Assembly (NCBI GenBank): GCA_964591885.1
Contig: CAZQCJ010000023.1
Location: 1-11,070 of the forward strand
Direction: 5' to 3'
DNA length: 11,070 nucleotides
Source: CAZQCJ01 sp964591885
Lineage (GTDB): Bacteria > Patescibacteriota > Microgenomatia > PFEM01 > JAPLYW01
This document shows positions 1 to 5,169 of the stretch, piece after piece. The notes below the pieces were generated by a model, which was not told the DNA's origin, ran no database searches, and saw only the letters and a list, made by a program, of their open reading frames with translations. The position numbers were made by a program, and so were the translations under genes. Numbering within the stretch: position 1 is the stretch's first letter; the number at the start of each line of letters is the position of its first letter.

Positions 1-483
1 CTTTTTGTTTTGAATATTGCTGAAAAAGAAATTAGTCTAAGTGAGGAAGAACTGATAAAGAAATATAGCCTTCAGGAGATTGGGGGAATTATCCCCATTT
101 GTGCCAAGGTTGAGATGGAATTAGCTGACCTTAATCCTCAAGAAAGAAAAGATTACTTAAAGGAATTGGGATTAAAAAAAAGCGGTTTGGAAAAATTAAT
201 TAAGATGGCCTATCAGACTTTGGGTTTGCAGACTTTTTTAACGGCCGGAGAAAAAGAAGTTAGGGCTTGGACGATAAATCAAAGTGATAAAGCGCCACAG
301 GCGGCTGGGGTTATTCATACTGATTTCGAAAAAGGTTTTGTTAAGGCTAAGATTATTAGTTTTGATGATTTTGTGAGGCTGGGGGGTTGGAAAAAGGCAA
401 CCGAGGAAGGGAAAGTAAGATTGGAAGGTAAGGATTATGTGATGCATGAAGGTGATGTGGTTGAATTTATGTTCAGCTTGTAG
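1..483 (+). CDS. ychF: YchF/OLA1-family ATPase, C-terminal part (5' end outside window)
   Basis: This is the C-terminal part (160 codons) of the universal Obg-related P-loop NTPase YchF, which prefers ATP and associates with ribosomes. The frame is open from base 1, so the TTG at base 10 is internal and the true start lies upstream; a full protein is about 360 residues, so the Walker A and switch regions are missing. The first visible codons read LFVLNIAE. NIAE (bases 13-24) is the NxxE form of the G4 motif that replaces NKxD in this family and explains its ATP preference. ICAKVE follows as a G5-like SAK element, then a helical stretch. The TGS-type C-terminal domain carries the family signatures TAGEKEVRAWTI, APQAAGVIHTDFE and LEGKDYVMHEGD. 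It ends with TAG, 51 nt before rpsF, and a promoter sits in that gap. The identification is secure; only the N-terminus is unseen. Confidence 0.96.
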   Translation, partial: LFVLNIAEKEISLSEEELIKKYSLQEIGGIIPICAKVEMELADLNPQERKDYLKELGLKKSGLEKLIKMAYQTLGLQTFLTAGEKEVRAWTINQSDKAPQAAGVIHTDFEKGFVKAKIISFDDFVRLGGWKKATEEGKVRLEGKDYVMHEGDVVEFMFSL

Positions 484-512
484 TTGCTATGGATTTTAAT
501 TTTTGTTATACT
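484..512 (+). promoter_or_regulatory. Sigma70-type promoter for rpsF-ssb-rpsR
   Basis: A -35 element TTGCTA (484-489), a 17-nt spacer and a -10 element TATACT (507-512) lie directly after the ychF stop codon. Transcription would start near 519-520, leaving a leader of about 15 nt that contains the rpsF ribosome binding site AGGGAAG (521-527). Assigned by match to the consensus and by position; not proven. Confidence 0.65.
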
Positions 513-534
513 TTTTAGTTAGGGAAGAATAACG

Positions 535-822
535 ATGGAAGATTATGAATTAACTTTGGTTTTAGATCCGGATTTATCTTCGGCAAACCAAAAAAAACTA
601 GTTGAAAAAATAAAAAAAATTATTGAAGAGGGAAAAGGCAAAGTAAATAAAGAAGAAGAATGGGGGAAGAAAGAATTAGCATATCCCATTAATAAGAAGA
701 AAAATGGGATTTATTTTTGTTTAACCTTAAATGTTCTTCCAGAAGTTGTTCCTAAAATTGATAAAAAAATTAAAGCAGAAGAAGAAGTGATGAGATATTT
801 AATCATCAGAAAGGAGGAGTAA
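535..822 (+). CDS. rpsF: 30S ribosomal protein bS6
   Basis: Ribosomal protein bS6 is a small ferredoxin-like protein that binds 16S rRNA with bS18 in the platform of the 30S subunit. The 95-residue product has the normal length and pattern: MEDYELTLVLDPDL as first strand, a Lys-rich helix, then the hallmark WGKKELAYPINKK (about residues 43-55), a GIYFCLTL strand, and VMRYLIIRKEE at the end. The ATG at 535 is supported by AGGGAAG seven bases upstream and by the homologous N-terminus. It is the first gene of the conserved rpsF-ssb-rpsR cluster and ends two bases before ssb, so the two are surely co-transcribed and probably translationally coupled. In other bacteria bS6-bS18 can repress this operon by binding its leader; the predicted leader here is very short, so I see no such binding site. 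Confidence 0.97.
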   Translation: MEDYELTLVLDPDLSSANQKKLVEKIKKIIEEGKGKVNKEEEWGKKELAYPINKKKNGIYFCLTLNVLPEVVPKIDKKIKAEEEVMRYLIIRKEE

Positions 823-824
823 AA

Positions 825-1406
825 ATGCCAGCACGTTCGCTTAATAAAGTTCAGTTAATCGGTAATTTAACCCGAGATCCTGAGTTGCGCTATACCCCGC
901 AAGGAACAGCTGTTTGTACTCTTGGTTTGGCGACCAACCGGAGTTGGATTACTGAAAGCGGTGAAAAAAAGGAAGATACTGAATTTCACCGTTTGGTTGC
1001 TTGGAATAAGCTAGCCGAACTCTGCTCCCAGCTTTTGTTTAAAGGCCGGAAGATTTTTGTCGAAGGTCGTTTACAAACACGACAGTGGCAAGGGCAAGAC
1101 GGTAATTCCCGGCAGACAACCGAGATTGTCATTTCTGATATGATTATTCTCGATTCTCGTCGGGCTCCAGGTGAATCAAATGAAGGGGTAAATACTGAAG
1201 AGGCTGTTTCAGAAGGAACAGAGTCAGAAATGGTTTTGGCTCCCGAAGAGATTCCGGTTGAGAAAGTAGATAAAAAAACGGCCAAAGCTAGTAGTAAAAC
1301 TAAAGCTAAAGTAGGAGCAAAAACAGGAGCAGAAGCAGAAGAAGAGAAAAAGACCAATCCAACGGCTAAATCAGAGGAAATTAAGCCTGAAGATATTCCT
1401 TTTTAA
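825..1406 (+). CDS. ssb: Single-stranded DNA-binding protein SSB
   Basis: SSB coats single-stranded DNA during replication, recombination and repair and recruits partner proteins through its acidic C-terminal tip. The 193-residue product has an OB fold over about residues 5-111 (LNKVQLIGNLTRDPELRYTP, then FHRLVAWNKLAE, then KIFVEGRLQTRQW), with Trp41, Trp60 and Trp88 as likely DNA-stacking residues. A low-complexity tail rich in Glu, Lys, Ala and Thr (about 112-185) follows, and the protein ends in EDIPF, the classic acidic tip. The ATG at 825 is preceded by a full Shine-Dalgarno, AAGGAGG (811-817), lying inside the end of rpsF at 7-nt spacing. Position between rpsF and rpsR is the standard bacterial arrangement. 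The linker is more charged and Lys/Ala-rich than the Gly/Pro-rich linkers of many SSBs. Confidence 0.97.
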   Translation: MPARSLNKVQLIGNLTRDPELRYTPQGTAVCTLGLATNRSWITESGEKKEDTEFHRLVAWNKLAELCSQLLFKGRKIFVEGRLQTRQWQGQDGNSRQTTEIVISDMIILDSRRAPGESNEGVNTEEAVSEGTESEMVLAPEEIPVEKVDKKTAKASSKTKAKVGAKTGAEAEEEKKTNPTAKSEEIKPEDIPF

Positions 1407-1414
1407 AAGAAGCT

Positions 1415-1441
1415 TTTGCCTAAAGCAAATTTTTTCTTTTT
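1415..1441 (+). terminator. Weak hairpin plus U-tract between ssb and rpsR (possible attenuator)
   Basis: Just after the ssb stop, TTTGC (1415-1419) can pair with GCAAA (1425-1429) around a five-base loop, followed by six T, one C and five T. An alternative overlapping pairing is GCTTT (1412-1416) with AAAGC (1422-1426). The stem is only 5 bp, so full termination is doubtful; partial termination that lowers rpsR and protease expression relative to ssb is possible. Confidence 0.3.
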
Positions 1442-1458
1442 ATTAAAGTTTAAAAAAA

Positions 1459-1665
1459 ATGAATAAAAGTTGTTCTTTTTGTCGGTCCGGAGAAGAACCG
1501 GATTACAAGAAACCAGATGTGTTAAGAAAATATCTTTCCGATCAAGGAAAGATAGTGAAGCACCTTCGGACAGGGGTTTGTGCTAAACACCAAAGGAAGC
1601 TTTCAAAAGCTATTAAACAAGCTCGCTTTTTGGCTTTGCTTCCTTTTACAACACGTGTTTCTTAA
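1459..1665 (+). CDS. rpsR: 30S ribosomal protein bS18, zinc-binding form
   Basis: bS18 pairs with bS6 on the 30S platform. The 68-residue product matches the family across its length: DYKKPDVLRKYLSDQGKI (about residues 15-32), then RTGVCAKHQRKLSKAIKQAR and the closing FLALLPFTTR. Cys5, Cys8, Cys41 and His44 form a CxxC...CxxH set, so this looks like the C+ (zinc-binding) form rather than the zinc-free one. No Shine-Dalgarno is visible; the start is preceded only by an A-rich run, and the choice of ATG 1459 rests on homology. The gene follows ssb after 52 nt, a gap that holds a weak hairpin with a U-tract. The usual next gene, rplI (bL9), is absent and a protease gene follows after 12 nt. Confidence 0.96.
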   Translation: MNKSCSFCRSGEEPDYKKPDVLRKYLSDQGKIVKHLRTGVCAKHQRKLSKAIKQARFLALLPFTTRVS

Positions 1666-1677
1666 AACAAATAAACC

Positions 1678-2901
1678 ATGAAGTTTAAGCTAAGCTTACG
1701 TTCAGCAAGATTAATAGTTGTTGTCTTTCTTTTGGTAATTGCTTCCGGTTGGTTTGGGTTCTGGCTAGGAGTTAACCAATTCCAAGTTGGTTTTAGCCAA
1801 AATACTATTAAGATTGACAGAAAAATTCCTCTTAGCAAACAAGACGTTGATTTTGCTTTGTTTTGGGATGTTTGGGACCGACTGGAAAAGAATTATCTTG
1901 TAGGAGAAGACGTTAATCCCCAGCAAATGGTTTTCGGAGCTATCCAGGGAATGGTAGCCTCTTTAGGCGATCCTTATACTGTTTTTCTTAAACCCCCGGA
2001 AAATAAAGAGGTTAAAGATGATTTAAACGGCTCTTTTGAAGGAGTAGGGATGCAACTTGGCTATAAAGATGACCAGTTGGCAATTATTGCGCCATTAAAA
2101 GGAACACCGGCTGATAAAGCCGGAGTTAAAGCTGGTGATTTGATTTTGAAAATAAACGAAGAATCAGCTCTTGGTTTTTCTGCTGATGAGGCAGCTCAAA
2201 AAATCCGTGGCCCCAAGGGAAGCACAGTTAAATTAACTTTAATTCACAGCGGTGAGAAGGACTCCTATGAAGTGGAGATAATCAGAGATACAATTATTGT
2301 TCCCAGTGTTGAAGTTGACTTTCTTTCTTCAAACGGGCAAACAGTGGCTCATTTGAAACTTTTGAAATTTGGCGACCGGACAGCTGATGAATGGGAAAAG
2401 GCAGTTAATCAAATTATTAACTATCAACCCCAATTATCAGGAGTGATTTTAGATTTACGTAATAACCCCGGCGGTTATCTAAGTGGTTCAGTTTTCATTG
2501 CTTCTGAATTTCTTTCTTCTGGAATAATTGTTCAGCAAGAACAAGCCAATGGTTCTAAAGAAACTTATTCTGTAGACCGCCAAGGAAAATTATTAAGCCA
2601 ATCATTAGTTGTTTTAATTAATGAGGGAAGTGCCTCAGCTTCGGAGATTGTTGCCGGTAGCTTACGCCATTATCAACGAGCTGAAATTGTTGGGGCTAAG
2701 AGTTTTGGTAAGGGGACAATCCAAGAGGCAGAAGATTTACCCGGCGGAGCTGGTTTACATATTACCACTGCTCGCTGGCTTTTGCCTTCCGGGGAATCAA
2801 TTGACGAAACTGGTCTAGAGCCTGATATTGAAGTTAAAGATGATTCACAAACAGAGACAGATGAGCAATTGGAAAAAGCAAAGGAAATCTTGTTAAAATA
2901 G
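1678..2901 (+). CDS. ctpA: Membrane-anchored C-terminal processing peptidase, S41 family
   Basis: A serine protease of the S41 (CtpA/Tsp/Prc) family, which trims or degrades extracytoplasmic proteins from exposed C-termini recognised by a PDZ domain. The 407 residues show a short basic N-terminus and one membrane segment (about 11-31), an N-terminal helical region ending in LGDPYTVFL (96-104), a PDZ domain (about 117-205, with GVGMQLGY and GDLILKING-like GDLILKINEE), and the catalytic core with VILDLRNNPGG (256-266). The catalytic set is Ser320 in EGSASASEI, Lys345 in KSFGKGT and Gln349; the 25-residue Ser-Lys spacing is that of Tsp. It ends with the usual LEPDIEV segment and a short acidic tail. 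No Shine-Dalgarno or clear promoter precedes it, so it is probably transcribed with rpsR. The htrA gene follows, which suggests a paired role in envelope protein quality control. Confidence 0.94.
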   Translation: MKFKLSLRSARLIVVVFLLVIASGWFGFWLGVNQFQVGFSQNTIKIDRKIPLSKQDVDFALFWDVWDRLEKNYLVGEDVNPQQMVFGAIQGMVASLGDPYTVFLKPPENKEVKDDLNGSFEGVGMQLGYKDDQLAIIAPLKGTPADKAGVKAGDLILKINEESALGFSADEAAQKIRGPKGSTVKLTLIHSGEKDSYEVEIIRDTIIVPSVEVDFLSSNGQTVAHLKLLKFGDRTADEWEKAVNQIINYQPQLSGVILDLRNNPGGYLSGSVFIASEFLSSGIIVQQEQANGSKETYSVDRQGKLLSQSLVVLINEGSASASEIVAGSLRHYQRAEIVGAKSFGKGTIQEAEDLPGGAGLHITTARWLLPSGESIDETGLEPDIEVKDDSQTETDEQLEKAKEILLK

Positions 2902-2916
2902 TTTAGTTTTTAAGGG

Positions 2917-2945
2917 TTAATTTTTATAAGTTTAAAGATTAAAAT
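2917..2945 (+). promoter_or_regulatory. Candidate weak promoter for htrA
   Basis: TTAATT (2917-2922), a 17-nt spacer and TAAAAT (2940-2945) lie nine bases before the htrA ATG, which would give a leader of only a few bases. A second option is TTTAGT (2902-2907), a 17-nt spacer and TATAAG (2925-2930). Both -35 elements are poor, and the whole gap is AT-rich, so chance matches are likely. Confidence 0.25.
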
Positions 2946-2954
2946 TAAATAAAA

Positions 2955-4106
2955 ATGGCAAAAATAAAAAAGATTTTTATTATTTTAGCAATTATCCTGA
3001 TTATTGTTATTTCCCTTTTGGGGGGGGCAATTTCCGATCGGGTTCTTGGTTATAAAATTCTCGATAGATTCTTCCCTCAAATTAGTTCCAGCCCTTTAAT
3101 TACCGAACAGAGAATTCTAAGTGAAGAATCCGTTGTCATTGACGTTGTTGAAGATAATAGTCTTTCAGTAGTAACAATTGCCATTGAAAAGGAGCAATCA
3201 GTTGGTCCTTTAAGTATTGAGTTTGGTCCTTTTGGCTTTGTTTTTCCCCAGACTGAGGAAGAGCCCCAGAAAATTGAGCAAAACATTGGAACTGGTTTTG
3301 TTATTTCTGAAGATGGTTTAATCGCTACTAACAAACATGTTGTTGGAGAAACTCAAGCTACCTATAAAGTAATTACTAAAGAAGATCAAACTTATGAAGT
3401 TCAAAAAATCTTTCGTGATCCGGTTAATGACCTTGCTATTTTGAAGATTGAGGCTAATAATCTTAAGCCAGTAGAAATGGGTGATTCTGACAAATTGAAA
3501 GTAGGCCAGTTTGTTATTGCTATTGGCACTGCCCTGGGCGAGTTTAAAAACACGGTTACGACTGGGGTTGTTTCCGGTTTGGGTCGGGCGATTACGGCTG
3601 GTTCGCCATTTGAGAGTTATGCCGAGCGTCTGGATAACGTTATCCAGACAGATGCTGCCATTAATTCGGGAAATTCCGGCGGACCTCTTTTAAACTCTTT
3701 TGGCCAGGTAATTGGTATTAATGTTGCTGTTGCCGCTGGCGGACAGAACATCGGTTTTGCCATCCCCATTAATATTATTAGAGAGGCGATTGATAATTTT
3801 AACAAAACCGGTAAATTTGAGCGACCCTTCTTGGGTATTCGCTACCAAATGATTAGCCGTGATATTGCTCTTATGAATAATGTTCCTCAGGGTGCTTATG
3901 TTGTTGAAGTCGTAGCTGACGGCCCAGCTGATAAAGCTAAAATCAAAGTAGGCGATATTATTACCGAATTTGACAGTCAGAGAGTTGATGATGAACTAAG
4001 TGAAATGGTTTCTCGGAAGAAAGTCGGAGATAAAGTTAGATTATCCGTTTGGCGTAATGATCAAGCGTTAGAAATCGATGTTATTCTTCAGTCAGCGGTT
4101 GAGTAA
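2955..4106 (+). CDS. htrA: HtrA-like trypsin-type serine protease with one PDZ domain (S1C), membrane-anchored
   Basis: A Do/DegP-type protease that degrades or chaperones misfolded proteins outside the cytoplasmic membrane. The 383 residues begin with a Lys-rich start and one hydrophobic anchor (about 7-26); there is no obvious cleavage site, so it probably stays tethered. The trypsin-like domain (about 65-285) carries the full triad: His128 in TNKHVV, Asp159 in DPVNDLAILK and Ser241 in NSGNSGGPLL. The oxyanion and substrate segments GTALGEFKNTVTTGVVSGLG and GQNIGFAIPIN are intact. One C-terminal PDZ domain follows (about 292-380, with GAYVVEVVADGPADKA and KVGDIITEF). No Shine-Dalgarno is visible. 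The gene follows the S41 protease by 53 nt and its last 26 bases overlap the convergent prfA. Codons 22-25 contain a run of eight G, a possible slippage site. Confidence 0.95.
   Translation: MAKIKKIFIILAIILIIVISLLGGAISDRVLGYKILDRFFPQISSSPLITEQRILSEESVVIDVVEDNSLSVVTIAIEKEQSVGPLSIEFGPFGFVFPQTEEEPQKIEQNIGTGFVISEDGLIATNKHVVGETQATYKVITKEDQTYEVQKIFRDPVNDLAILKIEANNLKPVEMGDSDKLKVGQFVIAIGTALGEFKNTVTTGVVSGLGRAITAGSPFESYAERLDNVIQTDAAINSGNSGGPLLNSFGQVIGINVAVAAGGQNIGFAIPINIIREAIDNFNKTGKFERPFLGIRYQMISRDIALMNNVPQGAYVVEVVADGPADKAKIKVGDIITEFDSQRVDDELSEMVSRKKVGDKVRLSVWRNDQALEIDVILQSAVE
3020..3027 (+). repeat. G8 homopolymer inside htrA
   Basis: Eight consecutive G span codons 22-25 of htrA (Leu-Gly-Gly-Ala) at the end of the membrane anchor. 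In AT-rich DNA this is the longest G run I see in the window. A one-base gain or loss would frameshift the protease before its catalytic domain. Confidence 0.9.
3628..3649. repeat. Perfect 22-bp palindrome inside htrA
   Basis: GTCTGGATAAC (3628-3638) is followed at once by its exact reverse complement (3639-3649). It encodes part of the conserved RLDNVIQTD segment just before the catalytic serine. Both strands therefore encode the same short peptide in one frame. Its biological role, if any, is unknown. Confidence 0.9.
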
Positions 4107-4785
4107 AATTTTCCACAACTTTTTTCAAATCGCCATTAATAATCGTTTCTAAATTATGCCATGATTTACTTAAGCGGTGGTCAGTTACCCGGTTTTGCGG
4201 AAAATTATAAGTTCTGATTTTCTCCGCCCTCATCCCGCGGCCGATAGCCGAACGATAGCCGGCGACAGTTGACTCTTTTTTTAATTCTTCCTGTTCCCAG
4301 AGTTTAACCCTTAACATTTCTAGAGCAAGTTTGCGATTTTGTTCCTGCGATCTTTCCTGCTCGCAGGTGACTGCCAAACCGCTTGGTTTATGGACCAACC
4401 TGACTGCGGTGGAAACCTTTTGAACGTTTTGCCCCCCTTGAGTGGAAGCTCGGTAAAATTGCCAGTCTAAATCTTGAGAGTTAATCTTAACTTCGGTTTC
4501 AGGAATTTCCGGCAGGACAACAACGGTTGCTGTTGAGGTATGAATGCGGCCCCTTTTTTCCGTACTTGGAATTCTTTGGACTCGGTGGACACCGGTTTCA
4601 TTTTTTAAAAACTGATAAACATTGAAGCCTTGAATTCTGATAATGCCCTTGCTGATAATTTGGTTTTTCCATCCTTGTTTTTCGGCAAAACGAAGATACA
4701 TTCTGAGTAAATCATCAGCCCAGATTTTAGCTTCTTCTCCACCGGCGGCGCCACGAATTTCAAGTAAGGCTGTGTTTTTATTCAT
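4081..4785 (-). CDS. prfA: Peptide chain release factor 1 lacking N-terminal domain 1
   Basis: RF1 reads UAA and UAG in the ribosomal A site and triggers hydrolysis of the finished peptide. The 234 residues cover domains 2 to 4: LLEIRGAAGGEEAKIWADDL near the N-terminus, the codon-reading PxT tripeptide as Pro73-Ser74-Thr75 in GVHRVQRIPST (RF2 would have SPF), the GGQ loop Gly117-Gly118-Gln119, and KIRTYNFPQNRVTDHR (189-204). Bacterial RF1 is about 360 residues; the missing part is the roughly 100-residue helical domain 1. The start is well fixed: AAAGGAA (complement of 4793-4799) sits seven bases upstream, and the only codons upstream in this frame run straight into the rpmE stop at 4798-4800. 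It keeps the common rpmE-prfA order but has no prmC after it; instead its 3' end overlaps htrA by 26 bp. PrfH-type factors also lack domain 1 but are RF2-like, so RF1 fits better. Confidence 0.9.
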   Translation of the reverse strand: MNKNTALLEIRGAAGGEEAKIWADDLLRMYLRFAEKQGWKNQIISKGIIRIQGFNVYQFLKNETGVHRVQRIPSTEKRGRIHTSTATVVVLPEIPETEVKINSQDLDWQFYRASTQGGQNVQKVSTAVRLVHKPSGLAVTCEQERSQEQNRKLALEMLRVKLWEQEELKKESTVAGYRSAIGRGMRAEKIRTYNFPQNRVTDHRLSKSWHNLETIINGDLKKVVENFTQPLTEE

Positions 4786-4792
4786 TAGAGGA

Positions 4793-4799
4793 TTCCTTT
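4793..4799 (-). promoter_or_regulatory. Ribosome binding site that fixes the start of prfA
   Basis: On the minus strand AAAGGAA overlaps the rpmE stop codon and lies seven bases before the prfA ATG. It supports translation beginning at 4785 and so the absence of domain 1, and suggests coupling of prfA to rpmE. Confidence 0.7.
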
Positions 4800-5082
4800 A
4801 CTTCTTTTGAAGCATTTCTTTTAATGTTTTTGTCTTTTCTTCTTTCCCATCATCATTTTTTTTCTTTTTGGTATAACCATGGGCAGCCTGCTGCTTAGCT
4901 TGAAATTTCTCGATACGGCCCTGCGTATCAACAAATTTCATTTCCCCGGTAAAAAAAGGATGGCATTGAGAACAAATATCAACATGAATCTCCGGTTTAG
5001 TAGAACCGGTGGTAAAAGAAGCACCACAAACACAAGTCACCTTGGCTTGAGGATACCATTGGGGATGGATTTTTTTCTTCAT
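4798..5082 (-). CDS. rpmE: 50S ribosomal protein bL31, zinc-binding form with basic tail
   Basis: bL31 bridges the central protuberance of the 50S subunit and the head of the 30S. The core (about residues 1-70) reads MKKKIHPQWY, VTCVCGASFTTGSTKPEIHV, DICSQCHPFFTGEMKFVDT and GRIEKFQ, matching the family. Cys17, Cys19, Cys37 and Cys40 are present, so this is the C+ zinc-binding type, as for the bS18 in this window. The usual length is near 70 residues; here a Lys-rich extension (about 71-94) brings it to 94. There is no Shine-Dalgarno before the ATG, but a strong promoter lies nine bases upstream, so the mRNA is probably leaderless or nearly so. It is the first gene of an rpmE-prfA operon; prfA starts 12 nt after its stop. 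Confidence 0.96.
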   Translation of the reverse strand: MKKKIHPQWYPQAKVTCVCGASFTTGSTKPEIHVDICSQCHPFFTGEMKFVDTQGRIEKFQAKQQAAHGYTKKKKNDDGKEEKTKTLKEMLQKK

Positions 5083-5091
5083 AATAAATTA

Positions 5092-5120
5092 ATTTTAACA
5101 TGAATTGAATTCAGGCACAA
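5092..5120 (-). promoter_or_regulatory. Promoter for rpmE-prfA, extended -10, nearly leaderless
   Basis: Read on the minus strand: TTGTGC (complement of 5115-5120), a 17-nt spacer ending in TGT, and TAAAAT (complement of 5092-5097). The TGn before the -10 makes it an extended -10 promoter. Only nine bases separate the -10 from the rpmE ATG, so transcription should start about three bases before it. Confidence 0.6.
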
Positions 5121-5134
5121 GACTATTTTGATGA

Positions 5135-5163
5135 TTGATATTAACTTATTTATTTTTTAGAAT
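5135..5163 (+). promoter_or_regulatory. Promoter for the phosphohexomutase gene, predicted leaderless
   Basis: TTGATA (5135-5140), a 17-nt spacer and TAGAAT (5158-5163) form a near-consensus promoter. Six bases separate the -10 from the ATG at 5170, so the usual start point, seven bases past the -10, falls on the A of the ATG. No Shine-Dalgarno is present. Confidence 0.65.
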
Positions 5164-5169
5164 AATTGC

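Noticed and set aside
10..12. TTG at base 10 as start of a short ychF product
   Set aside because: The frame is open through base 1 and upstream codons read as the strand before the NxxE motif, so the gene is cut by the window edge.
986..1357. Minus-strand open frame opposite ssb
   Set aside because: It lies wholly inside ssb, has low-complexity composition mirroring the Lys/Ala/Glu tail, and no homology or start signals.
1650..1659. AACACGTGTT palindrome at the end of rpsR
   Set aside because: Only ten bases, within conserved coding sequence, no U-tract after it; likely chance.
4109..4117. TTTTCCACA, a DnaA-box-like 9-mer near the prfA end (and TTATCCACC near 7979)
   Set aside because: Isolated single matches in coding sequence, with no cluster or AT-rich unwinding region, so no origin is indicated.
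4344..4367. Seven-base stem with ten-base loop inside prfA
   Set aside because: Short arms in coding sequence with no supporting context; expected by chance in a window this size.
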